A stretch of 5,494 nt of DNA from Candidatus Manganitrophaceae bacterium. GTDB lineage: Bacteria; Nitrospirota; Nitrospiria; SBBL01; Manganitrophaceae. The number at the start of each line of letters is the position of its first letter. Position 1 is the first letter of the stretch. Positions 5,365 through 5,494 of this stretch are shown in pieces. The translations under genes were made by a program, and so were the position numbers. Under the pieces are notes generated by a model. It saw only the letters and a list, made by a program, of their open reading frames with translations. It searched no databases and was not told the DNA's origin. Where the stretch lies: positions 1-5,494 of the forward strand of contig SCUR01000398.1 of NCBI GenBank assembly GCA_004297235.1, in the 5' to 3' direction.

Positions 5365-5494
5365 ATGGAATCCTTTTTATTTAGATATGAGAACTGCATT
5401 ACCAATCGATTCCTTTTTCTCTCTTCGATTTTTATTTTCTCTCTGTTGGCAGCCTGCGGAGGGGGAGGGGGAGCGAGCTCTCCTCCTGTTGCGA
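5365..5494 (+). CDS. Lipoprotein, N-terminal fragment (runs off the right edge)
   Basis: The first 43 codons encode a type II signal peptide. The n-region contains Arg7 and Arg15, the hydrophobic core is FLFLSSIFIFSLL, and the lipobox LAAC has Cys31 as the lipidated residue. Gly at +2, not Asp, predicts sorting to the outer membrane. A flexible linker, GGGGGASSPPVA, follows, as is common between lipid anchor and folded domain. The functional domain lies beyond the window, so the role is unknown. ATG 5365 is the only plausible start in this frame after the stop at 5341; another ATG at 5387 is in a frame that does not give the lipobox. The ribosome binding site is poor (AAGAGG 17 bases away, partly in an inverted repeat). 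The n-region of 15 residues is somewhat long. Its position after the two exported proteins suggests a shared envelope context, but it seems to have its own promoter. Confidence 0.75.
   Translation, partial: MESFLFRYENCITNRFLFLSSIFIFSLLAACGGGGGASSPPVA

Noticed and set aside
5387..5494. ATG at 5387 as start of the last gene
   Set aside because: Its frame loses the hydrophobic segment ending in LAAC; only the frame of ATG 5365 gives a coherent lipoprotein signal peptide.

Overview
The window looks like an ordinary chromosomal stretch from a free-living Gram-negative bacterium of moderately high G+C. Codons favour ATC, GAT, CGG and CTC, and the tetranucleotide GATC is strikingly frequent. An outer-membrane-type lipoprotein start (LAAC followed by Gly), Sec signal peptides and a TviB-type sugar nucleotide dehydrogenase all fit a diderm. 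The style recalls Nitrospirota or deltaproteobacterial-type genomes, but that is an impression only; nothing here fixes the taxon.

Left half, minus strand. Bases 1-1118 hold most of a UDP-N-acetylhexosamine 6-dehydrogenase (TviB/WbpO type), cut by the left edge, which makes a uronic acid precursor for surface polysaccharide. Upstream of it in the same orientation is a complete M3-family zinc oligoendopeptidase (PepF, 599 residues from a GTG start at 3001). A 56-codon open frame with a very good Shine-Dalgarno (3012-3182) lies just upstream of pepF and may be a small gene or leader.

Right half, plus strand. After a divergent intergenic region come two tightly spaced genes (3314-4303 and 4312-5226). 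Both encode exported, cysteine-rich proteins that I do not recognise. Their cysteines fall into local pairs, and their central-to-C-terminal parts look like distant paralogs, so this is probably a tandem duplication forming one operon. The first has an ambiguous 5' end around a run of eight Gs: a one-base change in that run would join an upstream ATG frame with an Arg-rich leader to the hydrophobic signal segment. After 138 bases with promoter-like sequence, a lipoprotein gene starts at 5365 and runs off the right edge.

The two halves need not be functionally linked. The left is precursor supply for polysaccharide plus peptide turnover. The right is a small cluster of secreted or surface proteins of unknown role, and is the part most likely to be new. 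No RNA genes, insertion sequences or CRISPR arrays were seen.
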